From: RGIG1959 sp964564305
GTDB taxonomy: Bacteria > Bacillota > Clostridia > Oscillospirales > Acutalibacteraceae
Length of the DNA: 35,553 bases
Assembly (NCBI GenBank): GCA_964564305.1
Contig: CAZMAM010000012.1
Coordinates: forward strand, 1-35,553
Direction: 5' to 3'
Below the pieces are notes generated by a model, which was not told the origin of the DNA, made no database searches, and was given only the letters and a program-made list of their open reading frames with translations. Each line of letters begins with the position of its first letter. The first letter of the stretch is position 1. Of this stretch, positions 1 to 7,622 are shown in pieces. A program made the position numbers and the translations under genes.

Positions 1-95
1 GATATTAAATTGACGAAATTTTTGCCTTTAGACAGGAATTTTTAGAGGTCACCTAAATGCTTTGTACAATCTTGATATGATGTCAAAAAAACCCG

Positions 96-124
96 TTGAC
101 GAATCGGGCAGAATTGTGTATACT
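96..124 (+). promoter_or_regulatory. sigma-A promoter of the zinc-ribbon gene
   Basis: TTGACG (96-101) and TATACT (119-124) are separated by exactly 17 nt, which is close to the sigma-A consensus. Transcription would begin near 131, giving a leader of about 80 nt that contains the hairpin at 133-162 before the ATG at 213. Seen directly; use in vivo is inferred. Confidence 0.75.
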
Positions 125-132
125 ACCCAACG

Positions 133-162
133 GACAAAAAACCGCGGTTACGGTTTTTTGTC
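133..162 (+). promoter_or_regulatory. 12-bp hairpin in the leader of the zinc-ribbon gene
   Basis: GACAAAAAACCG (133-144) and CGGTTTTTTGTC (151-162) are perfect complements around a 6-nt loop. The arm contains six Ts, so the RNA could act as a weak attenuator or simply as a stable 5' end. It sits directly at the predicted transcription start. The structure is seen; its function is unknown. Confidence 0.5.
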
Positions 163-212
163 GGAGAACCTGCCCGGGTGGCATGGCGAAAACTCAGAAG
201 AGAGGGAGAACA

Positions 213-485
213 ATGTTCGAGGACAAGACCCTGACCTGCAAGGAGTGCGGAAGCGAATTCGTGTTCACGGCCGGTGAGCAGGAATTTTACGCGGAAAAAG
301 GTTTCGTCAACCTGCCGCAGCGCTGCAAAGCATGCCGCGATGCGCGCAAGCAGGCGGCGAGAGGTCAGCGGGAAATGCATACGGCGATTTGCGCCAAATG
401 CGGAAAAGAGGCGAGGGTGCCCTTTATTCCGCGTGAGGATCGCCCTGTGTACTGCAGCGAGTGTTATGCGGAAATGCGCGGGTGA
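213..485 (+). CDS. double zinc-ribbon protein (zf-trcl plus CxxC-x17-CxxC type)
   Basis: A 90-residue protein made of two zinc-binding units. The first has CKECG near residue 9 and CKAC about 25 residues later, with the linker sequence AGEQEFYAEKGF that is typical of the 'probable zinc-ribbon' family of Clostridia. The second has CAKCG and, 17 residues on, CSEC, matching the CxxC-x17-CxxC type. Proteins of this kind are small, cytoplasmic and of unknown role, presumably binding nucleic acid or protein. The ATG at 213 is chosen because AGAGGGAGAA precedes it at the right spacing; the frame is open further upstream but without a ribosome site. The gene has its own promoter and terminator, so it is probably monocistronic. 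Confidence 0.85.
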   Translation: MFEDKTLTCKECGSEFVFTAGEQEFYAEKGFVNLPQRCKACRDARKQAARGQREMHTAICAKCGKEARVPFIPREDRPVYCSECYAEMRG

Positions 486-500
486 TTCAAACCGAACCGA

Positions 501-537
501 AGAGACGTCTTCTCAAAAAGAGGGCGTCTCTTTTTTT
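501..537 (+). terminator. intrinsic terminator after the zinc-ribbon gene
   Basis: AGAGACG (501-507) pairs with CGTCTCT (525-531) and is followed at once by a run of seven Ts. It lies 16 nt after the stop codon and separates this gene from recX. Confidence 0.85.
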
Positions 538-594
538 ACTGGAAAATTGCGGCGGTTTGCGGTACAATAGAGCAAAAGCACGGCAAAAACGGGG

Positions 595-1233
595 GTGGAC
601 GGCTTGCGTGTGATTTCTGTTCAGCCGAAAAAGGGGCATTTGGCCTTGGTGACTTTCGACGACGAGACCGTCGGGGAAATCGATACAACCGTTTGGGAAC
701 GCAGCGGTTATGCGCAGGGAAGCGACATCGGCGCCGGGGAATGGGAAGCGCTGACGTATGAATCCGAGCGCTTTCGCGCGAAATCCCGGGCGTTATATTA
801 TCTGTCGGCGCGGGATTACGGCTGCGGGGAAATGGCGGAAAAGCTGGTTCGCGCCGGGTTTGGCCGGGAAATTGCCCAAAGCACGGCGGAGGAACTGGCG
901 GCCGGCGGATTAATTGACGACGGCGCGTACGCGCGTAGGCTTGCCGCCGATATGGCGTCCCGCAAGTTTTATCCCAACCGGAGGATTGCGATAGCGTTGA
1001 GCGAAAAGGGATTTTCCGGGCAAACGGTGCGCTTGGCGGTGGATGGTTTACCGGATAATGAAACGGACCGGGCACTTGAATTATTGCGCAAAAAACGGTA
1101 TAATAATCTTTCCGACGCCGCCGTCCGGCAAAAGGCGCTCGGCATGTTATCCCGCTACGGGTTTTCGTATTCCGACGCCAAGGCCGCTGCGGAAGCGCTG
1201 GCGGAGGAAACACGGGATCGGGAGGAATTATGA
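595..1233 (+). CDS. recX: regulatory protein RecX
   Basis: A 212-residue protein with the all-helical three-helix repeats of RecX, the modulator that binds RecA filaments and restrains recombination and the SOS response. Typical stretches are SRALYYLSARDYGCGEMAEK (first repeat), GGLIDDGAYARRLAAD with KFYPNRRIAIAL (second) and KRYNNLSDAAVRQKALGML with RYGFSYSD (third). The N-terminal ~60 residues form the extra small domain seen in Gram-positive RecX. The start is a GTG preceded by AAAACGGGG; a TTG nine bases later is an alternative. It opens a plus-strand operon and overlaps rimO by four bases (ATGA), so the two are probably translationally coupled. recA is not in the window. Confidence 0.85.
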   Translation: MDGLRVISVQPKKGHLALVTFDDETVGEIDTTVWERSGYAQGSDIGAGEWEALTYESERFRAKSRALYYLSARDYGCGEMAEKLVRAGFGREIAQSTAEELAAGGLIDDGAYARRLAADMASRKFYPNRRIAIALSEKGFSGQTVRLAVDGLPDNETDRALELLRKKRYNNLSDAAVRQKALGMLSRYGFSYSDAKAAAEALAEETRDREEL

Positions 1234-2555
1234 CGGTCAAAGTAGGGATGGTATCGCTGGGATGCCCGAAAAATCAGGCGGATGCGGAATTGATGCTCGC
1301 TGCACTGCAAAAGGCGGGGTATACGCTGGAGCCGGATCCCGAACAGGCGGACGCCGTGATTATCAATACGTGCGGGTTTATCGAGGATGCCAAGCGGGAA
1401 GCCATCGAAACGATTCTGGAATTCGGCCGGCTCAAAAAAGAGGGAAAGATTCAAAAACTCATTGTGACCGGATGCCTGGCTCAGCGTGTCCGGGAAGAGA
1501 TGCAGCGCGAACTTCCTGAATGCGACGCGGTGGTGGGTTTGGGCGGAAACGCCGATATCGCGCAGGTTGTCGCCGATGTGATGCGCGGCGAAACCGTCAG
1601 CCGGTTTCCCTCCGCGGAGAACTGGTCTATAGAGGGCGACCGCGTGCAGACGACGCCGTTTTACACCGCTTATTTGCGCATCGGGGACGGTTGTGATAAC
1701 CGGTGCGCGTATTGCGCCATTCCGCTGATTCGCGGGAAAATGCGCAGCCGGGAGCCGGATATGCTGCTTAGAGAGGCGCGTTCTCTGGCCGAAAGCGGCG
1801 TGAAAGAGCTGGTTGTGGTGGCTCAGGACACCACGCTGTATGGAAGGGATCTGTACGGGGAAAGCCGGTTGCCCCGGCTGCTGGAGCGGCTGTGCGATGT
1901 AAAGGGCATTGAGTGGATTCGTCTTTTGTACGCCTACCCGGAGCATATCACCGGCCGGCTTTTGGATGTGATGGCCGCTCAGCCGAAAATCGTCAAATAT
2001 CTGGATGTTCCCCTGCAGCATGCCGACGGCGCGGTGCTTCGGGCTATGGGCCGGCAGGGGGACAGAACTTCCCTGACCCGGTTGTTTGCCCGTATCCGGC
2101 AGCGGGTACCGGGGATAGTTTTGCGCACCACCGTTATGACCGGATTCCCGGGGGAAACGCCGCAGGCCTTTGAGGAACTTTGCGCGTTTTTGGCGGATGT
2201 CCGTTTTGAATGGCTGGGCTGTTTTCCGTATTCGCGGGAGGAAGGCACCAGAGCCGCCGAACTGCCGAACCAGGTTCCCGAAAAGGAAAAGGAACGGCGA
2301 CGGGATATTGTGATGGCGCAGCAGCAGCGTTTTTCCGGAGAATGGCTGCAAACCTTTGCGGGCAAGACCTTAATCGTGCTGGCGGAGGGGTACGACCGAG
2401 CCGCCGGGCGCTGGATTGGCCGGTGCTTTGCCGATGCTCCGGAAATCGACGGAAAAGTGTTTTTCTCCGCCGGGAAAACGGTGCGTCCCGGGGATTTTGT
2501 AAACGTGCGCATTACCGATGTGACGGATTTGGATTTGCTGGGAGAAACGGAGTGA
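1230..2555 (+). CDS. rimO: ribosomal protein S12 methylthiotransferase RimO
   Basis: A 441-residue radical SAM enzyme that adds a methylthio group to an aspartate of ribosomal protein S12. The order of domains is the normal one: N-terminal UPF0004 domain with cysteines C12 (SLGCPKN), C48 (INTCGF) and C82 (TGCLAQ) for the auxiliary 4Fe-4S cluster, a radical SAM core with C155, C159 and C162 (CDNRCAYC followed by AIP), and a C-terminal TRAM domain ending near residue 440. The CAIP context and overall length favour RimO over the related tRNA enzyme MiaB. It overlaps recX by 4 nt at its start and pgsA follows at once, placing it inside the housekeeping operon. Confidence 0.92.
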   Translation: MTVKVGMVSLGCPKNQADAELMLAALQKAGYTLEPDPEQADAVIINTCGFIEDAKREAIETILEFGRLKKEGKIQKLIVTGCLAQRVREEMQRELPECDAVVGLGGNADIAQVVADVMRGETVSRFPSAENWSIEGDRVQTTPFYTAYLRIGDGCDNRCAYCAIPLIRGKMRSREPDMLLREARSLAESGVKELVVVAQDTTLYGRDLYGESRLPRLLERLCDVKGIEWIRLLYAYPEHITGRLLDVMAAQPKIVKYLDVPLQHADGAVLRAMGRQGDRTSLTRLFARIRQRVPGIVLRTTVMTGFPGETPQAFEELCAFLADVRFEWLGCFPYSREEGTRAAELPNQVPEKEKERRRDIVMAQQQRFSGEWLQTFAGKTLIVLAEGYDRAAGRWIGRCFADAPEIDGKVFFSAGKTVRPGDFVNVRITDVTDLDLLGETE

Positions 2556-2560
2556 ACGGG

Positions 2561-3133
2561 ATGAATTTGCCCAACCGGCTGACATTGATCCGGGTTGTTT
2601 TGGTGCCGGTATACATGCTGTTTATGATGTGGTCGTTTCCCTTTCATTACGTGATTGCGGGAATCGTTTTCGCGGCCGCCTGTCTGACCGATTACTGGGA
2701 CGGCAGGATTGCCCGCAGCAGGGGCTTGGTCACCGATTTCGGAAAGTTTTTGGATCCGATAGCGGATAAAATGCTCACCACTTCTGCCTTTGTGGTTCTT
2801 TTGCCGCTTGGCATGGTCAATGTGTGGGCGTTAATGCTGATTCTGACCAGAGAATTCGCGGTGAGTTCGGTGAGAATGCTTGCGGCAAACGGGGGAGAAG
2901 TAGTTGAGGCAAACTTTTTCGGAAAACTGAAGACGGTGGCGCAATATATCGCCATTTTGTTCTCCATGGCGGCGTTACAGTGGAACGAGCTTTCCCGGTG
3001 GCTGACTTTTCTGCCCCGGATGCTCTTCTCGGCGCCGATATTCATCGGCAAGGTGCTTATCTGGATTTCGGTGATTTTTACGGTGATTTCCGGAGCGCGT
3101 TATATTTACGATTGCAGGCGGTTTTTGCGGTAA
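2561..3133 (+). CDS. pgsA: CDP-diacylglycerol-glycerol-3-phosphate 3-phosphatidyltransferase
   Basis: A 190-residue integral membrane enzyme that makes phosphatidylglycerophosphate, the precursor of phosphatidylglycerol and cardiolipin. The CDP-alcohol phosphotransferase signature DG(x)2AR(x)8G(x)3D(x)3D is complete: D47-G48, A51-R52, G61, D65 and D69. Several hydrophobic helices flank it (around residues 8-23, 29-43, 76-96, 126-140 and 160-180). The ATG at 2561 gives the family-typical N-terminus MNLPNRLTLIRV with GGAG at good spacing; an in-frame GTG at 2552 that overlaps the rimO stop is the alternative. The rimO-pgsA neighbourhood is common in Gram-positive bacteria. Confidence 0.9.
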   Translation: MNLPNRLTLIRVVLVPVYMLFMMWSFPFHYVIAGIVFAAACLTDYWDGRIARSRGLVTDFGKFLDPIADKMLTTSAFVVLLPLGMVNVWALMLILTREFAVSSVRMLAANGGEVVEANFFGKLKTVAQYIAILFSMAALQWNELSRWLTFLPRMLFSAPIFIGKVLIWISVIFTVISGARYIYDCRRFLR

Positions 3134-3150
3134 AGAGGGTGGCTTCAGAA

Positions 3151-3804
3151 ATGTTTGCGCAAATGAAAGAAGATATCGCCACCGTTCGCGCGCGCGACCC
3201 CGCCGCGCGGTCCGCCTTGGAAATTCTGCTGCTGTATAACGGCGTGAAAGCGGTTCGGTCCCACCGGCGGGCGCAATGGTGTTCCCGGCACGGAATGAAA
3301 TTTCTGGCCAGATGGATTTCTCAGCGGTGTGTACGCCGAACCAACATAGAGATTCATCCCGATGCGGTAATCGGCAAACGCCTGTTCATCGATCACGGAA
3401 CCGGTGTGGTGATTGGGGAAACCACGCAAATCGGCGACGACTGCACGCTGTATCAGGGGGCCACTTTGGGCGGAACCGGCAAAGATAAGGGCAAACGCCA
3501 CCCTACGCTCGGCAACAACGTCATGGTGGGCGCGGGGGCCAAAATTCTCGGCCCGATTCATATCGGCAACAATGTGCGCATTGCGGCCGGAGCCGTGGTG
3601 CTTTCCGATATTCCGGATAATTCCACCGCCGTGGGCGTTCCCGCCAGAGTGGTTCGCGTCAACGGCGAAAGGGTGAACGGATCCGATTTGGATCAGATTC
3701 ACATTCCCGATCCGGTTTCTCAGGAACTTTGCCGTCTGCGGTGCGAAATCGACCGCCTACGCCGTCGGATCGATGACATACAAAAGGATGATGAGCAGCC
3801 ATGA
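3151..3804 (+). CDS. cysE: serine O-acetyltransferase
   Basis: A 217-residue left-handed beta-helix acetyltransferase that makes O-acetylserine from serine and acetyl-CoA, the first step of cysteine synthesis. The typical sequences are NIEIHPDAVIGKRLFIDHGT, VVIGETTQIGDDCTLYQGAT, LGGTGKDKGKRHPTLGNNV and AVGVPARVV. The helical N-terminal domain is short, as in the Gram-positive short-type enzymes. A Cys- and Arg-rich coiled tail of about 40 residues follows the beta-helix. The ATG at 3151 is used; a GTG at 3139 is possible but lies too close to its Shine-Dalgarno. It overlaps cysS by four bases (ATGA), pairing cysteine synthesis with cysteine charging. Confidence 0.9.
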   Translation: MFAQMKEDIATVRARDPAARSALEILLLYNGVKAVRSHRRAQWCSRHGMKFLARWISQRCVRRTNIEIHPDAVIGKRLFIDHGTGVVIGETTQIGDDCTLYQGATLGGTGKDKGKRHPTLGNNVMVGAGAKILGPIHIGNNVRIAAGAVVLSDIPDNSTAVGVPARVVRVNGERVNGSDLDQIHIPDPVSQELCRLRCEIDRLRRRIDDIQKDDEQP

Positions 3805-5207
3805 AAATTTACAATACCCTGACGCGTGCCAAAGAGGAACTCCTTCCCATTAAGGAGGGAGAAGTCACGATATACGCCTGCGGACCCACCGTGTACGATT
3901 ATATTCATATCGGAAACGCAAGGCCGCTTTGTGTTTTTGATGTCCTTCGCCGGTATTTGGAATGGCGGGGCATGAAAGTCCGGTTTGTGCAGAATTTTAC
4001 CGATGTCGACGATAAGATTATCCGCCGGGCCAACGAAGAAGGGGTAACAAGCGAGGAAATCTCCGAAAGGTTTATCGCGGAATACCGGACAGACGCCGAG
4101 GGCCTCGGCGTGCGGGAGGCGACGGTGCACCCCAGAGCCACCCAAAACATAGCCGAAATTCTGGATATGATTCAAACGCTGCTGAACAAGGGGCACGCGT
4201 ACCGAAGCGCCAACGGGGACGTCTATTTTCGCACCCGGTCTTTTCCGGAATACGGAAAACTCAGTCACCAGCCCATCGACGATTTAGAGAGCGGCGCGCG
4301 CATCGCCGTGGGGGAAGAAAAAGAGGACTCGCTGGATTTTGCCCTTTGGAAAGCGGCCAAGCCCTCGGAACCGTACTGGGATTCTCCTTTCGGGCCCGGA
4401 AGGCCGGGCTGGCATATTGAGTGCTCGGCCATGGCGCGCCGGTATCTGGGCCGGACCATCGACATTCATTGCGGCGGGCAGGATTTGATTTTTCCCCACC
4501 ACGAAAACGAGATTGCGCAAAGCGAGTGCGCAAACGGCGTCCCGTTCGCGCATTACTGGATGCATAACGGGCACATTAATGTGAACCGTAAAAAAATGTC
4601 CAAATCGCTGGGGAATTTCTTCACGGTTCGGGAGGTTGCCCGCGTTTACGGTTACGAAGCGGTTCGGTTTTTCCTGATTTCCTCGTCTTACCGCAGCCCG
4701 ATTAATTATTCCCCGGAAAGCATCGGTCAGGCGGCGGCGGCGTTGGATCGGCTGTACCGGTGCGAAGAAGCGCTGGTTTTTGCCGCGCAAAACGGGGGAA
4801 CGGGAGCAAAAGACGCGCAGATGGCCGATTCTCTTGCCGAGAGACGCGAGCGGTTTACGGCGAATATGGAAGACGATCTCAACACCGCCGATGCCATTGC
4901 GTCCCTGTTCGATCTGGTGAAAGATATCAACGTGCGGCTGAAAGAAAACGCCCTGTCGCAAAGCGGGGCGCAGGCGGCGTTGAACGGGCTTCGCGAATTG
5001 GCCGGCGTGCTGGGGCTGCTGTACGGACGCAGCGGGTCTTCGGAAACCGATGAGGAAATCGAAGCGATGATTTCCGCGCGCGCCAAAGCGAGGAGCGAAA
5101 AAAACTGGGCAGAATCCGACCGTATCCGCGACTGGCTGAAAGAACGGGGTATTGTGGTGGAAGATACTCCTCAGGGCGTGCGCTGGCACAGAGAAAGGAA
5201 CGGGTAA
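3801..5207 (+). CDS. cysS: cysteinyl-tRNA synthetase
   Basis: A 468-residue class I synthetase that charges tRNA-Cys. The HIGH-type signature is HIGN at residues 36-39, the KMSKS signature is at 265-269 (KKMSKSLGN), and the zinc ligand C27 (YACGPTVYD) plus the conserved ECSAM and HHENEIAQSEC segments are present. Length is normal. No T-box leader is seen upstream; the gene is instead translationally coupled to cysE by an ATGA overlap. The stop is three bases before the TTG start of the thioredoxin gene. Confidence 0.95.
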   Translation: MKIYNTLTRAKEELLPIKEGEVTIYACGPTVYDYIHIGNARPLCVFDVLRRYLEWRGMKVRFVQNFTDVDDKIIRRANEEGVTSEEISERFIAEYRTDAEGLGVREATVHPRATQNIAEILDMIQTLLNKGHAYRSANGDVYFRTRSFPEYGKLSHQPIDDLESGARIAVGEEKEDSLDFALWKAAKPSEPYWDSPFGPGRPGWHIECSAMARRYLGRTIDIHCGGQDLIFPHHENEIAQSECANGVPFAHYWMHNGHINVNRKKMSKSLGNFFTVREVARVYGYEAVRFFLISSSYRSPINYSPESIGQAAAALDRLYRCEEALVFAAQNGGTGAKDAQMADSLAERRERFTANMEDDLNTADAIASLFDLVKDINVRLKENALSQSGAQAALNGLRELAGVLGLLYGRSGSSETDEEIEAMISARAKARSEKNWAESDRIRDWLKERGIVVEDTPQGVRWHRERNG

Positions 5208-5210
5208 ACA

Positions 5211-5522
5211 TTGATTACGGAATTACACGAAAACGGGTTTTTCGAATTTTTGCGGGAACATCCGCTGGTTTTGGTGGATTTTTGGGCGAATTGGTGCCCT
5301 CCCTGTAAGATGATGGCGCCTGTTCTCGAACAGCTGGACCGGGAAGTTCCGGACATTTCCGTCGCCAAAGTGGATGTGGACGCGTATCCCGGGCTGTCGG
5401 CGCGTTACGGGGTCCGGTCAATCCCCAATATGGTGATTTTCAAAAACGGAGAACCGGCAGACCGGGTGATCGGCGTTACGGAATACGAAGCGTTAAAAAA
5501 TACCGTGCTCGCGCATCGGTAA
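5211..5522 (+). CDS. thioredoxin with WCPPC active site
   Basis: A 103-residue thioredoxin-fold protein. The active site is W28-C-P-P-C32 followed by K, and the cis-proline is in RSIPNMVIF. Classical thioredoxin has CGPC; the CPPC variant is seen in some clostridial thioredoxins and in thiol:disulphide proteins and tends to shift redox potential (family knowledge). There is no signal peptide, so it should act in the cytosol. The start is a TTG three bases after the cysS stop, with AAAGGA upstream at somewhat long spacing. Its position beside cysE and cysS fits thiol metabolism. Confidence 0.88.
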   Translation: MITELHENGFFEFLREHPLVLVDFWANWCPPCKMMAPVLEQLDREVPDISVAKVDVDAYPGLSARYGVRSIPNMVIFKNGEPADRVIGVTEYEALKNTVLAHR

Positions 5523-5534
5523 GGGGTTTTGATC

Positions 5535-6011
5535 ATGCGCACAGTTAAGCGCCTGATATGTTTTGCGGCGGTCATCGGGTGCCTGCTTATGATTTTCTGG
5601 TTTTCTTCTCAAAACGGGCTGGAGAGCGGAAGCGTGAGCGGAAGGCTGGTTCGGTGGGTACTGTCCCGCATACCGGCCATACGGGAAAGGCCGGATTTTG
5701 AGCAAATCGTGCGGGCGTTTCACCCTTTGACGCGCAAGTTGGGGCACATGACGGAATTTGCCCTGCTGGGTGCGTCGCTGATGCTTTTGTTTCGGCAGTT
5801 TCCGCTCCCCGAATGGGTGCGCTGGTTCGGCACCGTGGGCGGAGGTATTCTGACGGCGGCGGGGGACGAGGTGCATCAGTTGTTTGTGCCTGACCGGGCC
5901 GGAAACCCCGTGGACGTGATGATTGATCTTGCCGGCCTGGTGATCGGCGCGGCGGCGGTGTATATCGCGGCGGCGCTGATGCGGCGGGCCCGGAGAAAAG
6001 AAAGTCCGTAG
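5535..6011 (+). CDS. VanZ-like membrane protein
   Basis: A 158-residue membrane protein of the VanZ-like family. Hydrophobic segments lie near residues 8-24, 75-90, 97-112 and 130-148. The conserved polar pattern is present: RKLGHMTEFALLG, then DEVHQLFVPDRAGNPVDVMID and a final glycine-rich helix. VanZ gives low-level teicoplanin resistance in enterococci, but most family members have no known role, and this one should not be read as a resistance gene. The ATG at 5535 has AAGGGG eight bases upstream. It is the last gene of the operon, ending six bases before the convergent ung stop. Confidence 0.8.
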   Translation: MRTVKRLICFAAVIGCLLMIFWFSSQNGLESGSVSGRLVRWVLSRIPAIRERPDFEQIVRAFHPLTRKLGHMTEFALLGASLMLLFRQFPLPEWVRWFGTVGGGILTAAGDEVHQLFVPDRAGNPVDVMIDLAGLVIGAAAVYIAAALMRRARRKESP

Positions 6012-6017
6012 CCAAAG

Positions 6018-6683
6018 TTACAGCCGCCAGTCGATTTCTCCTTCTCCCTGAGCGCGCAAAAAGGCGTTGGTTTGGGAAAAATGCCGGCATCCGAAAAATC
6101 CTTTGGAGGCGGAAAGCGGGCTGGGGTGCGCCGCGCGCAGCGTCAGGTGGCGGGGATTGCGCAGCAGGGCCGCCTTTGCCCCGGCGTTGGCGCCCCACAG
6201 CAAAAACACCATCGGCTTTTCGCGATTGTCCAAAAGGGTGATTATGCGGTCGGTGAACGGTTCCCAGCCCTTGGATTTGTGGCTGTTCGGCTGTCCCTGC
6301 CGCACGGTCAGCACCGTGTTGAGCAGCAGAACGCCCTGTTTTGTCCAAGGCGTCAGGCAGCCGGTGGCGGGCACGGAAATCCCCAAATCGTCGTGTAATT
6401 CCCGGAAGATATTCTGCAGGGAGGGCGGCGGCGCGACGCCCGGCTGTACCGAAAAGCACAGACCATGCGCCTGCCCGGGGCCGTGGTACGGATCCTGTCC
6501 CAGAATGACCGCCCGCACGTCGCTGTAGGAAGTGACCTGAAGGGCGTAAAAAATATGGTGCATATCCGGGTAAACGGTTTGCGTGCGGTATTCCCGCTTG
6601 AGAAATTCGCGAAGGCGCAGGTAATAATCCCGGTGAAATTCATCGGCGAGAAGCGCGTCCCATTCGTTGTTGAACCGTACCAT
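6018..6683 (-). CDS. ung: uracil-DNA glycosylase, family 1
   Basis: A 221-residue enzyme that removes uracil from DNA in base-excision repair. The catalytic water-activating loop GQDPYH is at residues 62-67 (D64), the uracil-binding LLLNTVLTV segment is at 119-127, and the DNA-minor-groove loop HPSPLS is at 186-191. Length is normal for UDG family 1. The ATG at 6683 lies eight bases after AGGAG; the in-frame GTG at 6692 overlaps that ribosome site and is rejected. The gene is convergent with the vanZ-like gene with only 6 nt between the stops, and no separate terminator is visible there. Confidence 0.95.
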   Translation of the reverse strand: MVRFNNEWDALLADEFHRDYYLRLREFLKREYRTQTVYPDMHHIFYALQVTSYSDVRAVILGQDPYHGPGQAHGLCFSVQPGVAPPPSLQNIFRELHDDLGISVPATGCLTPWTKQGVLLLNTVLTVRQGQPNSHKSKGWEPFTDRIITLLDNREKPMVFLLWGANAGAKAALLRNPRHLTLRAAHPSPLSASKGFFGCRHFSQTNAFLRAQGEGEIDWRL

Positions 6684-7075
6684 TTTCTTCACTCCTGTGT
6701 TTACTCTTGTTTACTCTCGGTTTTTCAAACGGCGCGCGGCCGTGTGACTTTATGTATTCGCGATGATTTTTGAAATAGATGACGGAAAAGACGCAAAGCC
6801 GCTCGGGCAGGCATTGCGCGGCAGCCGATTTATGGTGCGGTGTTGCCCAAAAGCAAAAAATGCGGCCGAAAATGCAGCTGAACCGGTCATTTTGCGTGTT
6901 TCTTTCTTTGTTGCCTTTGGGTTGTCTTTGGCTTTCCGGTAAGGCTTCGGCGGTGTTCCGGCGGCGGAGAGCCAGAAATTTTCAAAAAAATTTTTTCGGT
7001 ATGCGATAAAACGGCGCTTTGGTGCATTTCCTTTTACGAAAGCGCTTTCATACCGAGTGTATCTTCGGAAAGCAG
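6684..7075. other. 392-bp divergent intergenic region (ung / sigma factor)
   Basis: No credible gene is seen here; the longest frame (6779-7009, plus) has unlike-protein composition. It holds two exact tandem copies of TGTTTACTCT (6698-6717) just upstream of ung, a 13-nt match to the hairpin arm at 11461 (TGCGGTGTTGCCC at 6836-6848), an AT-rich patch near 6978-6997 and the palindrome at 7038-7049. A consensus promoter for either gene could not be fixed, which would be expected if the sigma factor regulates itself. Confidence 0.5.
7037..7050. promoter_or_regulatory. cre-like palindrome before the sigma-factor gene
   Basis: GAAAGCGCTTTC (7038-7049) is a perfect 12-nt palindrome and the 14-mer CGAAAGCGCTTTCA differs at one base from an ideal CcpA/LacI-family operator (TGAAAGCGCTTTCA). 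It lies about 26 nt before the probable start codon, a position suited to roadblock repression. The match is seen; CcpA binding is inferred. Confidence 0.4.
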
Positions 7076-7609
7076 GTGGCGGCATTGGCAAAAGAAAACA
7101 GAGTGGATCCCAAAGAACTTGATGCGCAGATTCGGTTGATTGCGCGGGGGGACGCCGAGGCGTTTGAGCAGATGTACCGGGATACCCGCACGGCGGTGTT
7201 CAGCTTCTCGCTGTCCATTCTGCAGCGGCGGCAGGATGCGGAAGACGCCATGCACGACTGTTACCTTCGGGTATACCGTGCGTCCGGCAGTTATCGGCCG
7301 ATGGGGAATCCCATGGCATGGGTGCTTACGGTGGCGCGCAACTGCTGTCTGGCGATTTTGCGAGACCGCAAAAAGGAAACCCTTCAGGAGGGGTTTCCGG
7401 ATTTGGCGGAGATAAACGCTTCCGCAGAGGACCGTTTGGCACTTTCGGAATGTATGCACACGCTTTCGGACGAAGAGAGACAGATTGTGGTATTACACGC
7501 GGTATCCGGACTGAAGCACCGGGAAATTGCCGATTTGCTGGGGATGCCGCTGTCCACGGTTCTGTCAAAGTACAATCGGGCTATGGCCAAACTGCGTGCG
7601 CGGTTATAA
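7076..7609 (+). CDS. RNA polymerase sigma factor, ECF-like (sigma-70 family)
   Basis: A protein of about 177 residues with sigma region 2 (DAEAFEQMYRDTRTAVFSFS, then RRQDAEDAMHDCYLRVYRAS and AWVLTVARNCCL) and region 4 (LSDEERQIVVLHAVSGLKHR, then EIADLLGMPLSTVLSKYNRA), and no region 1 or 3, as in extracytoplasmic-function sigma factors. The start is uncertain: GTG 7076, TTG 7085 or GTG 7103 are all in frame; 7076 has GGAAAG upstream. The next gene begins 13 nt later and encodes a single-pass membrane protein, so the pair should be a sigma factor and its membrane-bound antagonist. Target promoters are unknown. Confidence 0.85.
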   Translation: MAALAKENRVDPKELDAQIRLIARGDAEAFEQMYRDTRTAVFSFSLSILQRRQDAEDAMHDCYLRVYRASGSYRPMGNPMAWVLTVARNCCLAILRDRKKETLQEGFPDLAEINASAEDRLALSECMHTLSDEERQIVVLHAVSGLKHREIADLLGMPLSTVLSKYNRAMAKLRARL

Positions 7610-7622
7610 GGGGGAGAACGGA

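Noticed and set aside
1155..2351. 398-residue minus-strand frame
   Set aside because: Antisense to rimO; no recognisable protein character.
4284..5189. 301-residue minus-strand frame in cysS
   Set aside because: Antisense shadow of a certain gene; no ribosome site.
5535..6011. Glycopeptide-resistance gene
   Set aside because: VanZ-like family membership alone does not indicate resistance; no van operon genes are near.
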